Of a stretch of 64,000 nt of DNA, positions 52,742 to 62,002 are shown piece by piece. The DNA is taken from assembly GCA_023460955.1 (NCBI GenBank), contig JAEWOH010000041.1, positions 1-64,000 on the forward strand, given 5' to 3'. The position numbers and the translations under genes are program-made. The DNA comes from Bacillota bacterium. Its GTDB lineage: Bacteria; Bacillota; Clostridia; Acetivibrionales; DSM-1351. Below the pieces are notes generated by a model that worked only from the letters and a program-made list of their open reading frames with translations, did not search any database and was not told the origin of the DNA. Position 1 is the first letter of the stretch. Each line of letters begins with the position of its first letter.

Positions 52742-53956
52742 ATGGATACATTAGTTTTTGAAGTAGGTTTGGCAATAATGCTTATTGTCATTGTAGGGTT
52801 TATATCTAACAAGCTCAAGTTTTCAGTCATCCCGTTTTATATTTTAATCGGGATGGCAGTGGGGCCACATGCTCCACACTTTGGAATTATTGATTTTAGG
52901 TTTATAGAGAGTTCGACCTTTATAAATTTTATGGGCCGTTTAGGAGTACTGTTTTTACTATTTTATTTAGGTCTGGAATTCTCAGTAACACGTCTTGTAA
53001 AATCAGGGAAGTCAGTTTTTACCGGGGGGGCTTTCTATGTACTGATAAATTTTTCTTCGGGATTACTACTAGGTTGGATGATGGATCTTCCCTTCAAAGA
53101 GATTATGGTAGTGTGCGGTATTATGACAAGTTCTTCAACTGCAATTGTGGCAAAGGTGCTAATTGACTTAAAACGTACGGCAAATCCTGAAACAGAAGTG
53201 ATCATGGGAATGATCATGTTTGATGATCTGTTCATTGCAATACACATATCTATATTGTCCGGATTACTCCTAAGCGGTTCAAAATCCATTTGGGGAGTAC
53301 TGGGTACAACATTAATGGCATTACTCTTTATATTAGCAATTCTAATTTTAGGTAAGCGAGTAATAAAGGTTATTGATAAATTACTTAACATACCTTCTGC
53401 GGAACTTTTCTTATTGGTTGTAATCGGGGTATTATTTCTGGTCGCAGGGTTTTCTGAAACACTGCATGTAGCCGAGGCAATCGGGGCTTTGCTTGTAGGA
53501 TTGGTTATGGCCGAATCTGTACATGCAAAGAAAATCGAACATAATATTCTACCCTTCAGAGATTTTTTCGGTGCTATATTCTTCTTTAATTTCGGACTGA
53601 ATATTGATCCATTGTCCCTTGGCGGTGGAGTAGCCATGGCTGTTATTGCTGCAATCTTGACCATTATTGGAAACATTATAGCAGGAGTGTTCTCTGGACG
53701 CTTATCAAAAATATCAAATCACGCATCAGCAAATATAGGTTTTACACTTTCAGCAAGAGGAGAATTTTCTATAATAATGGCTAATATGGGGAAAGCCGGA
53801 GGGTTATTACCGGTACTCCAATCCTTTGTTGTAATATATGTATTGATTTTAGCTATTGTTGCCCCTTTACTCACAAAGGAATCAAAGAAAATATATAATT
53901 TCTGTGAATATATATACCGAAAGACAGTTGGCAGAAAGAACAAATCGAAAATTTAA
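52742..53956 (+). CDS. khtU: K+(Na+)/H+ antiporter
   Basis: A 404-residue CPA2-family membrane protein with 12-13 hydrophobic segments; GRLGVLFLLFYLGLEFS and the segment CGIMTSSSTAIVAKVLIDLK with MIMFDDLFIAI carry the ion-binding acidic residues. It exports K+ in exchange for protons, controlled by KhtT. ATG 52742 follows GGGGGTAAGG, a poor ribosome site. Confidence 0.94.
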   Translation: MDTLVFEVGLAIMLIVIVGFISNKLKFSVIPFYILIGMAVGPHAPHFGIIDFRFIESSTFINFMGRLGVLFLLFYLGLEFSVTRLVKSGKSVFTGGAFYVLINFSSGLLLGWMMDLPFKEIMVVCGIMTSSSTAIVAKVLIDLKRTANPETEVIMGMIMFDDLFIAIHISILSGLLLSGSKSIWGVLGTTLMALLFILAILILGKRVIKVIDKLLNIPSAELFLLVVIGVLFLVAGFSETLHVAEAIGALLVGLVMAESVHAKKIEHNILPFRDFFGAIFFFNFGLNIDPLSLGGGVAMAVIAAILTIIGNIIAGVFSGRLSKISNHASANIGFTLSARGEFSIIMANMGKAGGLLPVLQSFVVIYVLILAIVAPLLTKESKKIYNFCEYIYRKTVGRKNKSKI

Positions 53957-54007
53957 AGTTATTATTTTTAAACCGTTTATATTTAAGTATATAAAAAAAG
54001 AAAATGC

Positions 54008-54065
54008 CCTTCAAATAACATATTTATAGGATATAATAATATTAATATTAATTACTATTTGAAGG
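54008..54065 (+). promoter_or_regulatory. Inverted repeat overlapping the rsmA ribosome site
   Basis: CCTTCAAATA (54008-54017) pairs with TATTTGAAGG (54056-54065), which contains the start of the site GAAGGAG. TATAAT (54032-54037) lies between the arms. If transcription starts upstream of 54008 the hairpin would hide the ribosome site; if it starts from the inner TATAAT the left arm is not transcribed. Confidence 0.4.
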
Positions 54066-54072
54066 AGAAATA

Positions 54073-54930
54073 ATGTCTAAAAATAATACGCTTGACGTTA
54101 TAAAGAAACATAATCTGAGGCTGACAAAAACTCTGGGTCAGAACTTTCTAAATGATGATAACGTCGTAAAAAAAATTGTAGACACGGCTGATCTTGATAA
54201 GGATACACTAGTTCTGGAGATAGGTCCCGGTATTGGAAGTATGACAAAGGAGCTCGCGCAAAGAGCTGCCGGTGTTGCTGCCATAGAAATTGATAAGCAT
54301 TTAATACCTGCACTGAATGACAATCTGAGTGAATTTGAGAATATAGATATTATCAACAATGACGTGATGAAAGCAGACATTGAAGCCATAGTATCTGAGT
54401 GTAAGGAGAAATATAGTGCAAATAAAGTAAAAGTGGTTGCGAATCTCCCTTACTATATAACAACACCGATTGTAATGAAGTTTTTGGAAGAAATAAAAGG
54501 AATAGACGGAATGGTATTCATGGTGCAAAAGGAAGTTGCACAAAGAATGGTTTCCGGTCCGGGAACAAAGGATTACGGAGCACTTTCTGTGGCAGTTCAA
54601 TTTTATTCCCGGCCCAAAATCGTTTTCGATGTACCGCCACACTGCTTCATCCCACAGCCTGAGGTCCATTCCACAATAATTAAACTTGAAATATTGAAGG
54701 AGCCTTCGGTAAAGGTAAATGATAAAGACATGTTTTTTAAATTGGTAAAAGCCTCTTTCGGACAAAGGAGAAAAACATTAGTCAATGGTCTTTCAAATGC
54801 AGGCTTTCTTAGGATAAATAAAGAACAAATCAAACAAATACTTGAGAGTATGGAGCTTAAGGAAAACATAAGAGGAGAAGTGTTGTCGGTACAACAGTTC
54901 GGACAGTTGTCCAACCTGCTGGGAAAGTAG
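54073..54930 (+). CDS. rsmA: 16S rRNA (adenine1518/1519-N6,N6) dimethyltransferase
   Basis: KsgA/RsmA, 285 residues. SAM motif LVLEIGPGIGSMTKELA, acidic AIEIDKHLIP and catalytic NLPYYITTPI are typical, with a helical C-terminal domain (about 205-285). The N-terminal LRLTKTLGQNFLND is the family hallmark. ATG 54073 has the site GAAGGAG. Confidence 0.97.
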   Translation: MSKNNTLDVIKKHNLRLTKTLGQNFLNDDNVVKKIVDTADLDKDTLVLEIGPGIGSMTKELAQRAAGVAAIEIDKHLIPALNDNLSEFENIDIINNDVMKADIEAIVSECKEKYSANKVKVVANLPYYITTPIVMKFLEEIKGIDGMVFMVQKEVAQRMVSGPGTKDYGALSVAVQFYSRPKIVFDVPPHCFIPQPEVHSTIIKLEILKEPSVKVNDKDMFFKLVKASFGQRRKTLVNGLSNAGFLRINKEQIKQILESMELKENIRGEVLSVQQFGQLSNLLGK

Positions 54931-55035
54931 TGCCATGCAAGATGTGCGAATAAAACAATTTTTTCATATAAATACTTTTATCATAAACCGGATTTAGTGA
55001 AATAATTTTTCGAGCTTTGCACGTTAAGAGAGCAA

Positions 55036-55275
55036 TTATTCAGTACACGAGTACAACATTAATTAATGGGAAGCATGATTAAAAGCAAGTGCAGGATTTC
55101 AAGGTGAAATATCAGGCGATTAAGCCGGCAAAGCGGCAGGACGCCGCTTTGAGCATAAGAGACACAGGAAGTGGCTTGTTGTGCGACGGCATAATGCCTG
55201 ATATGAGCCGATAGAAATCATGCACTTGCTTTGGGTGCAATCCATTAATTAATGTTTGTGCGGGAGTACTGCAAA
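55036..55275 (+). repeat. Structured intergenic repeat, copy D (full length)
   Basis: About 240 bp, close to copy A. TTATTCAGTAC / GTACTGCAAAATAA ends, then ACATTAATTAATGG / CCATTAATTAATGT, then ATATCAGGC / GCCTGATAT pair. The cap is the same three-way junction with GCGGC-AGGAC-GCCGC and GACACAGGAAGTGGC. A strong terminator begins right at its end. It lies between rsmA and the 437-residue gene. Confidence 0.9.
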
Positions 55276-55311
55276 ATAAGACTGTCAAAAAAAGATAGTC
55301 TTATTTTTTTA
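55274..55311 (+). terminator. Terminator directly after element D
   Basis: AATAAGACTGTC pairs with GATAGTCTTATT (one G-U) around AAAAAAA and runs into TTTTTTT. Confidence 0.9.
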
Positions 55312-55382
55312 TGCCCGTCATATATTTTAATGTTAAGGCATAACCAGGCCTTTTCCAAATAATCAAAAGGAGACTCCTTGCC

Positions 55383-56696
55383 ATGGGTAATAATTATCAG
55401 AGACTATTTTATATATTCCAGAGTATGGATAGAGATTTAGGCAACCCTACTGGCTATATTAAGGTTGAGTTATATGACCGGGATGCTAAGCTGCAATTAT
55501 CACTGAATAATATTCAAAACGGGCCGGGAATAAGGTACAGCTTGTATGGAATAAGCAGAAAGGATAAACTGCAGCATACAGTAATATGCGACATCGAGGA
55601 TAAAAACGGCAGAGAAGACCTTAAGATTAACCTAAATCCTGACAGCGTAGGCAATAATGGTTTAGATATGCAATCAATCGATGTTTTTGCTGTTATTGCA
55701 CAGATTTCAAACCGCTATAATACAGTTTCTTGTCCGCTGGTAGCATATAGAAATGGTGAGATACAGTGGAGGAAGGAGTTTGAAGCGGCCCTGAAGAATG
55801 CTGCAGTTCAACCAACCGTTGCTGAGTCAGTACCTCAAAATTCATTGAACCAGGATTATAAAGCATCAGAAGCCTCGGAACCAGATGCTGCAGAGAAGGA
55901 ACCAAACCTTGAAGGAGATAGTATATGTTCTAGCACTTCTATGGACGAGGAGGATATTGTAACAGAGGAGGGACTTGAGAGCGAAGAGTTGGTTGAAGAA
56001 GCAGTCGGAGACTTATCGGATCTGGTTGAAGTTAATTTAAATATAGAAAGTGAAAGTGTGGAAGCAGATAGAGAAACAGATACTAAATCACATAAAATAC
56101 CACAGGAGAATGATCTGGAGGATATGTTCCGTAATGACATAACCAGCAAGTTTGAAGCTACCTTGAACAGCATTTATAACAGTGAAAAACAAGATGAAAT
56201 TACCGAGGATGAGGATATAATCAGTGAAGCGGAAAGAAACTTCAGAGAGATATCTTCAATAAACGAAGGAGACAATGTAAGAAGCGAATTAGATATAAAC
56301 ATGTTGAAGGAAGAGCTGGACAGAAGTTTTGAAGGCTGTAATCCTTTCAGCACTAAAAGCAAACGGTTTAAATGGTGGAAGATTAACAGCCCGGGATATT
56401 TAAACAACATACTTTTCAGAAATAATGTAAAAACCTATCTTTTGTTTAATCCGAAGGTTATGCTGGCTCATTATAAGTACAGATATATAATATTCGGTAT
56501 TCGTTATGACAGATATTCCGGCAGAGAACGGCTGGTATGCGGTATTCCGGGGGTATACAGTATTGATGATAATCCCTTCGGTAATATGGGGAGCTGGGCT
56601 CAGCTGGAAGGCTACAAACCTAAGTACGGCGCATTTGGATATTGGATTATTCTTATTGATCCCAGAACGGGTAAGCTGCTTAAAGTAACCAAGTAA
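55383..56696 (+). CDS. Protein of unknown function with acidic linker and conserved C-terminal domain
   Basis: A 437-residue protein with no signal peptide or membrane segment. Residues 1-150 look like a beta-rich domain; about 150-320 are strongly acidic (runs of Glu/Asp/Ser) and likely disordered; about 325-437 form a second domain rich in aromatics with WWKINSPGYLNNILF, GIRYDRYSGRERLVCGIPG and FGYWIILIDPRTGK. The C-terminal part resembles a DUF6128-type domain seen in clostridia, but this is from memory. ATG 55383 follows AAAGGAGA. I cannot give it a function. Confidence 0.7.
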   Translation: MGNNYQRLFYIFQSMDRDLGNPTGYIKVELYDRDAKLQLSLNNIQNGPGIRYSLYGISRKDKLQHTVICDIEDKNGREDLKINLNPDSVGNNGLDMQSIDVFAVIAQISNRYNTVSCPLVAYRNGEIQWRKEFEAALKNAAVQPTVAESVPQNSLNQDYKASEASEPDAAEKEPNLEGDSICSSTSMDEEDIVTEEGLESEELVEEAVGDLSDLVEVNLNIESESVEADRETDTKSHKIPQENDLEDMFRNDITSKFEATLNSIYNSEKQDEITEDEDIISEAERNFREISSINEGDNVRSELDINMLKEELDRSFEGCNPFSTKSKRFKWWKINSPGYLNNILFRNNVKTYLLFNPKVMLAHYKYRYIIFGIRYDRYSGRERLVCGIPGVYSIDDNPFGNMGSWAQLEGYKPKYGAFGYWIILIDPRTGKLLKVTK

Positions 56697-56713
56697 TATA
56701 ACAAAATAATTGT

Positions 56714-56800
56714 GTAAATGTAATAATCAAATTTATAGTAAATGTAATAATCAAATTTATAGTAAATGTGATAATAAATTTAAAGTAAATGTGTAATAAA
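56714..56800. repeat. 24-bp tandem repeats before the hemerythrin gene
   Basis: Units beginning GTAAATGTAATAATCAAATT start at 56714, 56738, 56762 and 56785 (periods 24, 24, 23), the last ones degenerate. They lie just upstream of the bacteriohemerythrin promoter region and could alter spacing or bendability. Confidence 0.8.
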
Positions 56801-56886
56801 GTAAAAATTTGTCGTTTGAGTACATAATAAGATGGTATATAATAATTGTATAACAATTATTTGTAATGTACAGGGAGGACAAAATA

Positions 56887-57297
56887 ATGGCGACTATACA
56901 ATGGAGAGAGTCTTATGCGATAGGTGTAAAGGAAATAGATGACCAGCATAAGCAACTCTTTGATGCAGTTGATAAGCTTTTTTCAGCCTGCAGTCAAGGA
57001 AAAGGTAAAGAAGAGGTAGGAAATACTCTTAAGTTTCTCGAAGATTATACAAGGGTTCATTTTGCTGATGAGCAGCAACTACATATCAAGAGTAATTATC
57101 CTGAAAGAGATAATCATAGGAAAATTCATGAGAATTTTCTCAAGACTTTTGAAAGCCTTAAAAAGGACTTTGAAGAAAAGGGCGCAGGTGTACTGTTCGT
57201 CTCAACTGTCAATAAATTATTCCTGGATTGGCTTATTAAACATATAGGAAGCATGGACAAGGCATTTGCTGCTTTTCTTAAAGAACAGCAAAAATAA
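56887..57297 (+). CDS. Bacteriohemerythrin
   Basis: A 136-residue single-domain hemerythrin that binds O2 at a di-iron site. All ligands are present: His21, His58, Glu62, His77, His81, His119 and Asp124. In anaerobes such proteins are thought to bind or store oxygen or sense it. ATG 56887 follows GGGAGGA; the in-frame ATG at 56866 is upstream of that site. It is monocistronic in appearance, which fits an inducible oxygen-protection gene, but no regulatory site was recognised. Confidence 0.95.
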   Translation: MATIQWRESYAIGVKEIDDQHKQLFDAVDKLFSACSQGKGKEEVGNTLKFLEDYTRVHFADEQQLHIKSNYPERDNHRKIHENFLKTFESLKKDFEEKGAGVLFVSTVNKLFLDWLIKHIGSMDKAFAAFLKEQQK

Positions 57298-57395
57298 TTA
57301 TTTGCCGAATTATAGAATAATATAGTATAATAAAGGTAATAAAGGGAAACTGTGTCCCATAGTGTCCCCAGCGAGTTTAAAGGAGCTGATTTACC

Positions 57396-57833
57396 TTGAC
57401 CTCAAAGAATAAGGTTGTTATACGTATAGCTGGAAAAGACTATACACTTGTAGGCTTAGAGTCTGATGAATATATTCAGAAGGTAGGCCTGTACATCGAT
57501 AAAAAGATGAATGAGATTTTGATGCGTAACAATAGGCTCAGTACCTCGCTTGCAGCTGTTCTAACCGCAATTAATGTGGCTGATGATTACTTTAAATCCC
57601 GTGAAGCAGAATTTTCTGTCAGAAAGGAAAAGGATGCTGTAAATGAAGAACTCGAGAGACTCAGGAAAGAAGTTCAGCTGTTGAAAGATGAAAATAACGG
57701 ACTATCTGCAAAGAATACAACTCTTCAGCTCGAACTCGTTAAAAGGGAAGCTGAGCTTGGTGAGGTTAGAAATTCCATTGATAAAGGAAGCAGACCCATT
57801 GTTCAGAAAACCTTAAACGGATACGATATGTAA
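57396..57833 (+). CDS. zapA: Cell division protein ZapA
   Basis: A 145-residue protein: N-terminal ZapA domain (about 5-85, starting KVVIRIAGKDYTLVG) and a C-terminal coiled coil (about 75-130). ZapA bundles FtsZ filaments at the division ring. The start is TTG 57396 after AAAGGAG. It is longer than E. coli ZapA by about 35 residues because of the coiled coil. Confidence 0.9.
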   Translation: MTSKNKVVIRIAGKDYTLVGLESDEYIQKVGLYIDKKMNEILMRNNRLSTSLAAVLTAINVADDYFKSREAEFSVRKEKDAVNEELERLRKEVQLLKDENNGLSAKNTTLQLELVKREAELGEVRNSIDKGSRPIVQKTLNGYDM

Positions 57834-57851
57834 TTGTGCGCAAGCATACAC

Positions 57852-57880
57852 AGCCGGAGGCTATAACCTCCGGCTTTTTT
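57852..57880 (+). terminator. Terminator of zapA
   Basis: GCCGGAGG-CTATAA-CCTCCGGC followed by TTTTTT. Confidence 0.95.
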
Positions 57881-57948
57881 ACTAGCTTAACCAATATTTA
57901 AAGTATAAAAGATGATGTATAATATATAAAAGAAACCTGAAAGGCTTG

Positions 57949-58857
57949 ATGACGACAACTATGAAGCTTATTTTTATTTTTATAGACGGAATAGGTGTAG
58001 GAAACAAAAATGTTGAAACCAATCCCATATATGCAGCTCCAACACAGGTTCTAACGAAGTTAATTGATGAGGCTAGATATACGGCTGATGCAGGAATGGG
58101 TGTGCCTGGGCTCCCCCAGAGTGCAACAGGACAGACAGCAATATTTACAGGTATAAACGCTCCCGCTGTGTTAAACAGGCATTTGAGCGGGCAGCCAACT
58201 ATTACGCTGAAAAAGCTGATAAATAGGGTAAATATGTTTGGAGAGCTCAAGAAAATGGGATTATCGGTAACAAGCGCAAATGTATATAGAGATGAGTATC
58301 TGAACAATATGCTTGACGAAAAGGACAGAAGAAACAGACCGTCGGTGACCTCGGTAATGGGGATGGCGGCAAATACCGGATTCAGATCGGTCAGGGATTT
58401 TCAGAATAATAATGGAGTATATCACGATATTACCGGTGCAATACTAAAAGAATCAGGGTATGAGATTGAGATAAAAACCCCGGAATGTGCCGCGGAAAAC
58501 TTATATAAGCTGAGCCGTAATTTTGATTTTACATTATATGAACACTTTATAACCGATATAGCTGGCCATAAATACGAAATGGACAAGGCTATAGGGGTTG
58601 TTGTAAATCTGGACAGGTTTTTACACAGATTATTGGAATTAATGGACTTTGAAGAGGATGTGCTTTTCATAACCAGTGATCACGGCAACCTTGAGGACAT
58701 ATCTGTTCGTACTCATACTATGAGCAGGGTTCCCGTATGGGTTAAGGGAAAAAAAGCCGAAAACATTGATATAGAAATAGATTCGTTGGTTGACATAATG
58801 CCATTTGTTCTTGAAATATTCAGAAGGGAAATAAATAGTAATGACAAAAAAAATTGA
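57949..58857 (+). CDS. Metalloenzyme-superfamily protein (phosphoglycerate mutase/phosphopentomutase-like)
   Basis: A 302-residue protein of the alkaline-phosphatase fold (PF01676 type). The start FIFIDGIGVG, the central LPQSATGQTAIFTG, where Thr or Ser would be the nucleophile, and ITSDHGNLEDIS near the C-terminus carry the metal-ligand residues. It is shorter than iPGM and lacks its transferase insert. Its substrate is unknown. ATG 57949 follows AAAGG. It overlaps the U32 gene by 17 nt, so the two are translated together. Confidence 0.85.
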   Translation: MTTTMKLIFIFIDGIGVGNKNVETNPIYAAPTQVLTKLIDEARYTADAGMGVPGLPQSATGQTAIFTGINAPAVLNRHLSGQPTITLKKLINRVNMFGELKKMGLSVTSANVYRDEYLNNMLDEKDRRNRPSVTSVMGMAANTGFRSVRDFQNNNGVYHDITGAILKESGYEIEIKTPECAAENLYKLSRNFDFTLYEHFITDIAGHKYEMDKAIGVVVNLDRFLHRLLELMDFEEDVLFITSDHGNLEDISVRTHTMSRVPVWVKGKKAENIDIEIDSLVDIMPFVLEIFRREINSNDKKN

Positions 58858-61471
58858 GCTTTTAGCTCCCGCAGGAAATTATGATGCCTTTCTCGCTGCT
58901 GTTGAGAATGGAGCAGATGCGGTTTATCTGGGCGGAAAGCTTTTGAATGCAAGACAATTTGCAGGGAACTTTGATGATGAAACTCTTCAGAAGGCAATAG
59001 ACTATGCTCATGTAAGAGGAGTTAAGATACTGCTAACCCTTAATACTCTGGTTCTGGATGAAGAGATGCAGGAGGCTGTAGAGTATTCTGCCAAAGTGTA
59101 TGAGATGGGTGTCGATGCGTTTATTGTACAGGATTTGGGTCTTGCAGCAAACCTTAAAAAAACAATACCGGGTATACCGCTGCACGCAAGTACCCAGATG
59201 ACCATTTATAACCTTGAAGGCGTAAAAGCACTAGAGAAAATGGGCTTTGAGAGGGTTGTTCTTGCCAGGGAACTTAACCTTGATGAAATAAGAGAGATAT
59301 CCCTCAACACAAACCTCGAAATTGAGGTCTTTGTTCATGGCGCCTTATGCATAAGTTATTCGGGACAGTGTCTTATGAGCAGTATGATCGGAGGCAGGAG
59401 CGGAAACAGAGGTAAATGTGCTCAACCCTGCAGGATGTACTATTCTGTGGAAAAAGACGACAAAAACCTTATAAGCAGTTATGCTCTAAGCCCCAAGGAT
59501 ATTTGTTTTATTGACCATTTGGGTGACCTTGTTAAGGCTGGGGTTTCATCTTTGAAAATTGAAGGCAGGATGAAAAGCCCCGAATATGTTGCCGAGGTTG
59601 TGAGCACATATCGTAAATATTTGGATATGCTAGAGCAGGAGGTTACAGCTCCTGTCAACCCCAAAGTGTCGGAAGCTGACAGGCATCGTCTCCTGCAAAG
59701 CTTTAACAGAGGGGGCTTTTCAAAAGGGTACCTGCTGGGCAAAACAGGCCCTGATATGATGGCTTACAGTAAGCCTAAAAACTGGGGGACGTACCTGGGT
59801 ACTTCGCTTGCCCAGGACAGGAGTACAAACTCCTTAAAAATCAAGCTGGAAAACACCCTGGGCAATGGAGACGGTATTGAAATATGGTCGGGAAGGGCGA
59901 ACGAGGAAAGCCCCGGAGGCATTATAACAAAAATAGTTCTGGACAGGGGGCAGCAGGTCAAGCGCGCTAATGCCGGCGATACTGTCTGGGTATCGGTGAT
60001 AAAGGGATATGTTGAAAAAGGCAGTAAGGTATATAAGACCTCTGACAAAGAAATGCTGGAGCAGGCAGCGTCTACTTACGCAAAACCCTCAAGGAAAATA
60101 GAGATTATGGCTTCCTTTACAATGAAAGCCGGAGAGCTGCCGGTATTTATCCTAGCAGACAAGGACGGAAACAGTGTTAAAATAAAGGGAGAGGTGTTGC
60201 CTGAAAAGGCCGTTAATAAACCGCTTACTGCAGAGAGAATTTCCGAACAGCTCCGGAAGATGGGCTCAACTCCTTTCAATATTGTTAAATTGGATTTAGA
60301 AATAGATGAGGACATTGTAATTCCCATAAGTGAATTGAACAATGTCAGAAGAAAGGCTGCCGAACTGTTAGAGAGGGAAAGAATTTTATCCGGTAAACGG
60401 GAGTTGTGCTTGACGTTGGAGAGTGAAAACGCTCAAGAAAAAATGACAAGCAGCTGCAAAAAGTCACTTTATTTCCAACGTTATCAGACATATTTCCCGG
60501 GAAATACATCTGTCAATAATGGAAATAATTCTAATTATGATAAAATTACCGAGGGTTCGACTGAAGGATTGTCGGAAAGATCTCGGAACACTTTGAAAAC
60601 AGTGAAAAATGTAAAACTATCAGCGATGCTTTATACTTTAAATAAGGATATTGAGCTTGATAAAATTAATGCGGATAGAATTTATATTCCGTTTAACGAG
60701 ATATTAAATGGTAATATTTCTGGACAAATTACAGAAGTCCGCGTCTCAGGCAAGGAAATATTTGCTTACGTTCCATCTATAATTAAAGGAAAACAGACAG
60801 GGCTTCTAAAAAAGAATATACTGGACATTCATAAAAATACTGATGGTTTCCTTGTGGGAAATATGGGAACGGCGGAGTTGGTAAGGAACCTTGTGGAAGA
60901 TAAGGTCAGATTAGTGGGAGATTATTCTCTTAATGTACTTAACAGCTCAGCACTACATTACTTTAAAGAAAATGGATTTGAAGGGGCCGCGTTATCTTAT
61001 GAGTTGAACTTGCAGCAGCTTTCGGAAATATATTATCCTGACAATTTTGATAGCGAGGTGGGGGTTTACGGCAGAATTCCAGTTATGACCAGCGAATACT
61101 GCCCGGTCGGTGGGAGCGTGGGAAATGCCGCTCCTCACAAGTGTGGAACCCAATGTAAAAACGGAGTCTATCACTTAAGAGATAGAAAAAATGCGGAATT
61201 TCTTGTTAAGTGTGACTGTGTTGACTGCCGAAGTACGATATTTAATGCGGATATTTTATTTGTACCTGAGTTGATGGGAAATATATTAAAAACAGGTATA
61301 TCACATATAAGGATGAGCTTTGTAGATGAAAGCAGCAATGAAATATATGAAATTGTGAATTTGCATAGAGGGCTGGCAGAGAAGCAAAAAACTTCGTTTG
61401 CCGGTGAAAAGGTAATAGAGACAATAAAAAGCAGGGGCATAACAAAGGGGCACTTGCAAAGAGGTGTTTAG
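58841..61471 (+). CDS. U32-family peptidase/RlhA-like protein
   Basis: An 876-residue protein of the long YhbU/RlhA class: an N-terminal U32 barrel (about 1-280, with LLAPAGNYDAFLAAVENGAD, VHGALCISYSGQCLMSS and the Cys in GKCAQPCRM), then a DUF3656 region (about 380-500), and a second U32-like C-terminal part (about 590-870) with CPVGG and the Cys cluster CDCVDC. E. coli RlhA uses such a fold with an Fe-S cluster to hydroxylate C2501 of 23S rRNA, and others act on tRNA wobble bases. Peptidase activity is doubtful. ATG 58841 lies inside the previous gene. Confidence 0.9.
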   Translation: MTKKIELLAPAGNYDAFLAAVENGADAVYLGGKLLNARQFAGNFDDETLQKAIDYAHVRGVKILLTLNTLVLDEEMQEAVEYSAKVYEMGVDAFIVQDLGLAANLKKTIPGIPLHASTQMTIYNLEGVKALEKMGFERVVLARELNLDEIREISLNTNLEIEVFVHGALCISYSGQCLMSSMIGGRSGNRGKCAQPCRMYYSVEKDDKNLISSYALSPKDICFIDHLGDLVKAGVSSLKIEGRMKSPEYVAEVVSTYRKYLDMLEQEVTAPVNPKVSEADRHRLLQSFNRGGFSKGYLLGKTGPDMMAYSKPKNWGTYLGTSLAQDRSTNSLKIKLENTLGNGDGIEIWSGRANEESPGGIITKIVLDRGQQVKRANAGDTVWVSVIKGYVEKGSKVYKTSDKEMLEQAASTYAKPSRKIEIMASFTMKAGELPVFILADKDGNSVKIKGEVLPEKAVNKPLTAERISEQLRKMGSTPFNIVKLDLEIDEDIVIPISELNNVRRKAAELLERERILSGKRELCLTLESENAQEKMTSSCKKSLYFQRYQTYFPGNTSVNNGNNSNYDKITEGSTEGLSERSRNTLKTVKNVKLSAMLYTLNKDIELDKINADRIYIPFNEILNGNISGQITEVRVSGKEIFAYVPSIIKGKQTGLLKKNILDIHKNTDGFLVGNMGTAELVRNLVEDKVRLVGDYSLNVLNSSALHYFKENGFEGAALSYELNLQQLSEIYYPDNFDSEVGVYGRIPVMTSEYCPVGGSVGNAAPHKCGTQCKNGVYHLRDRKNAEFLVKCDCVDCRSTIFNADILFVPELMGNILKTGISHIRMSFVDESSNEIYEIVNLHRGLAEKQKTSFAGEKVIETIKSRGITKGHLQRGV

Positions 61472-61486
61472 GAGGGGGAGATAAAA

Positions 61487-61987
61487 ATGGTTGAAGTTTT
61501 TGTAGAGCTTTGCAGGGAAGACGGGATACTTCCCAAATATGCCAATCCCGGTGATGCGGGCATGGATGTATTTGCGGCAGAAGAGGTATTAATAAAGCCG
61601 GGAGAGACTGTAGTGGTACCCACCGGCTTAAAGCTTGCAATTCCTGAGGGTTATGAAATACAGGTAAGGCCAAGAAGCGGATTGTCGCTTAAAACTCCTA
61701 TTCGTATTCCAAACTCACCGGGTACCGTTGACAGCGGCTACAGGGATGAATTAGGTGTAATTGTAAATAATAATTCTGATGTGAGCTTGTCTGCAGAAAA
61801 TAGTAAGCCGTTTACACTGGATGAGAAGGGTAACAAACATGGAACATATATTATAAAAAAAGGTGATAGGATTGCCCAATTGGTTTTGCAGCAGGTACCT
61901 AAAATTTTATTTACAAGAGTACCATCTGTAAAGGATATAGGGAATAACAGAGGTGGCGGTTTTGGCTCCACAGGAGTAACAGGTTGA
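61487..61987 (+). CDS. dut: dUTP diphosphatase
   Basis: A 166-residue trimeric dUTPase. All five motifs are visible: DAGMD, RPRSGLSLK, GTVDSGYRDELGVI, GDRIAQLVL and NRGGGFGSTG. It removes dUTP and makes dUMP. There is an insert of about 20 residues before motif IV. ATG 61487 follows AGGAGGGGG, 15 nt after the U32 gene. Its TGA stop lies 15 nt before the hflX start. Confidence 0.96.
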   Translation: MVEVFVELCREDGILPKYANPGDAGMDVFAAEEVLIKPGETVVVPTGLKLAIPEGYEIQVRPRSGLSLKTPIRIPNSPGTVDSGYRDELGVIVNNNSDVSLSAENSKPFTLDEKGNKHGTYIIKKGDRIAQLVLQQVPKILFTRVPSVKDIGNNRGGGFGSTGVTG

Positions 61988-62002
61988 CAGGAGGCGGTTT
62001 TT

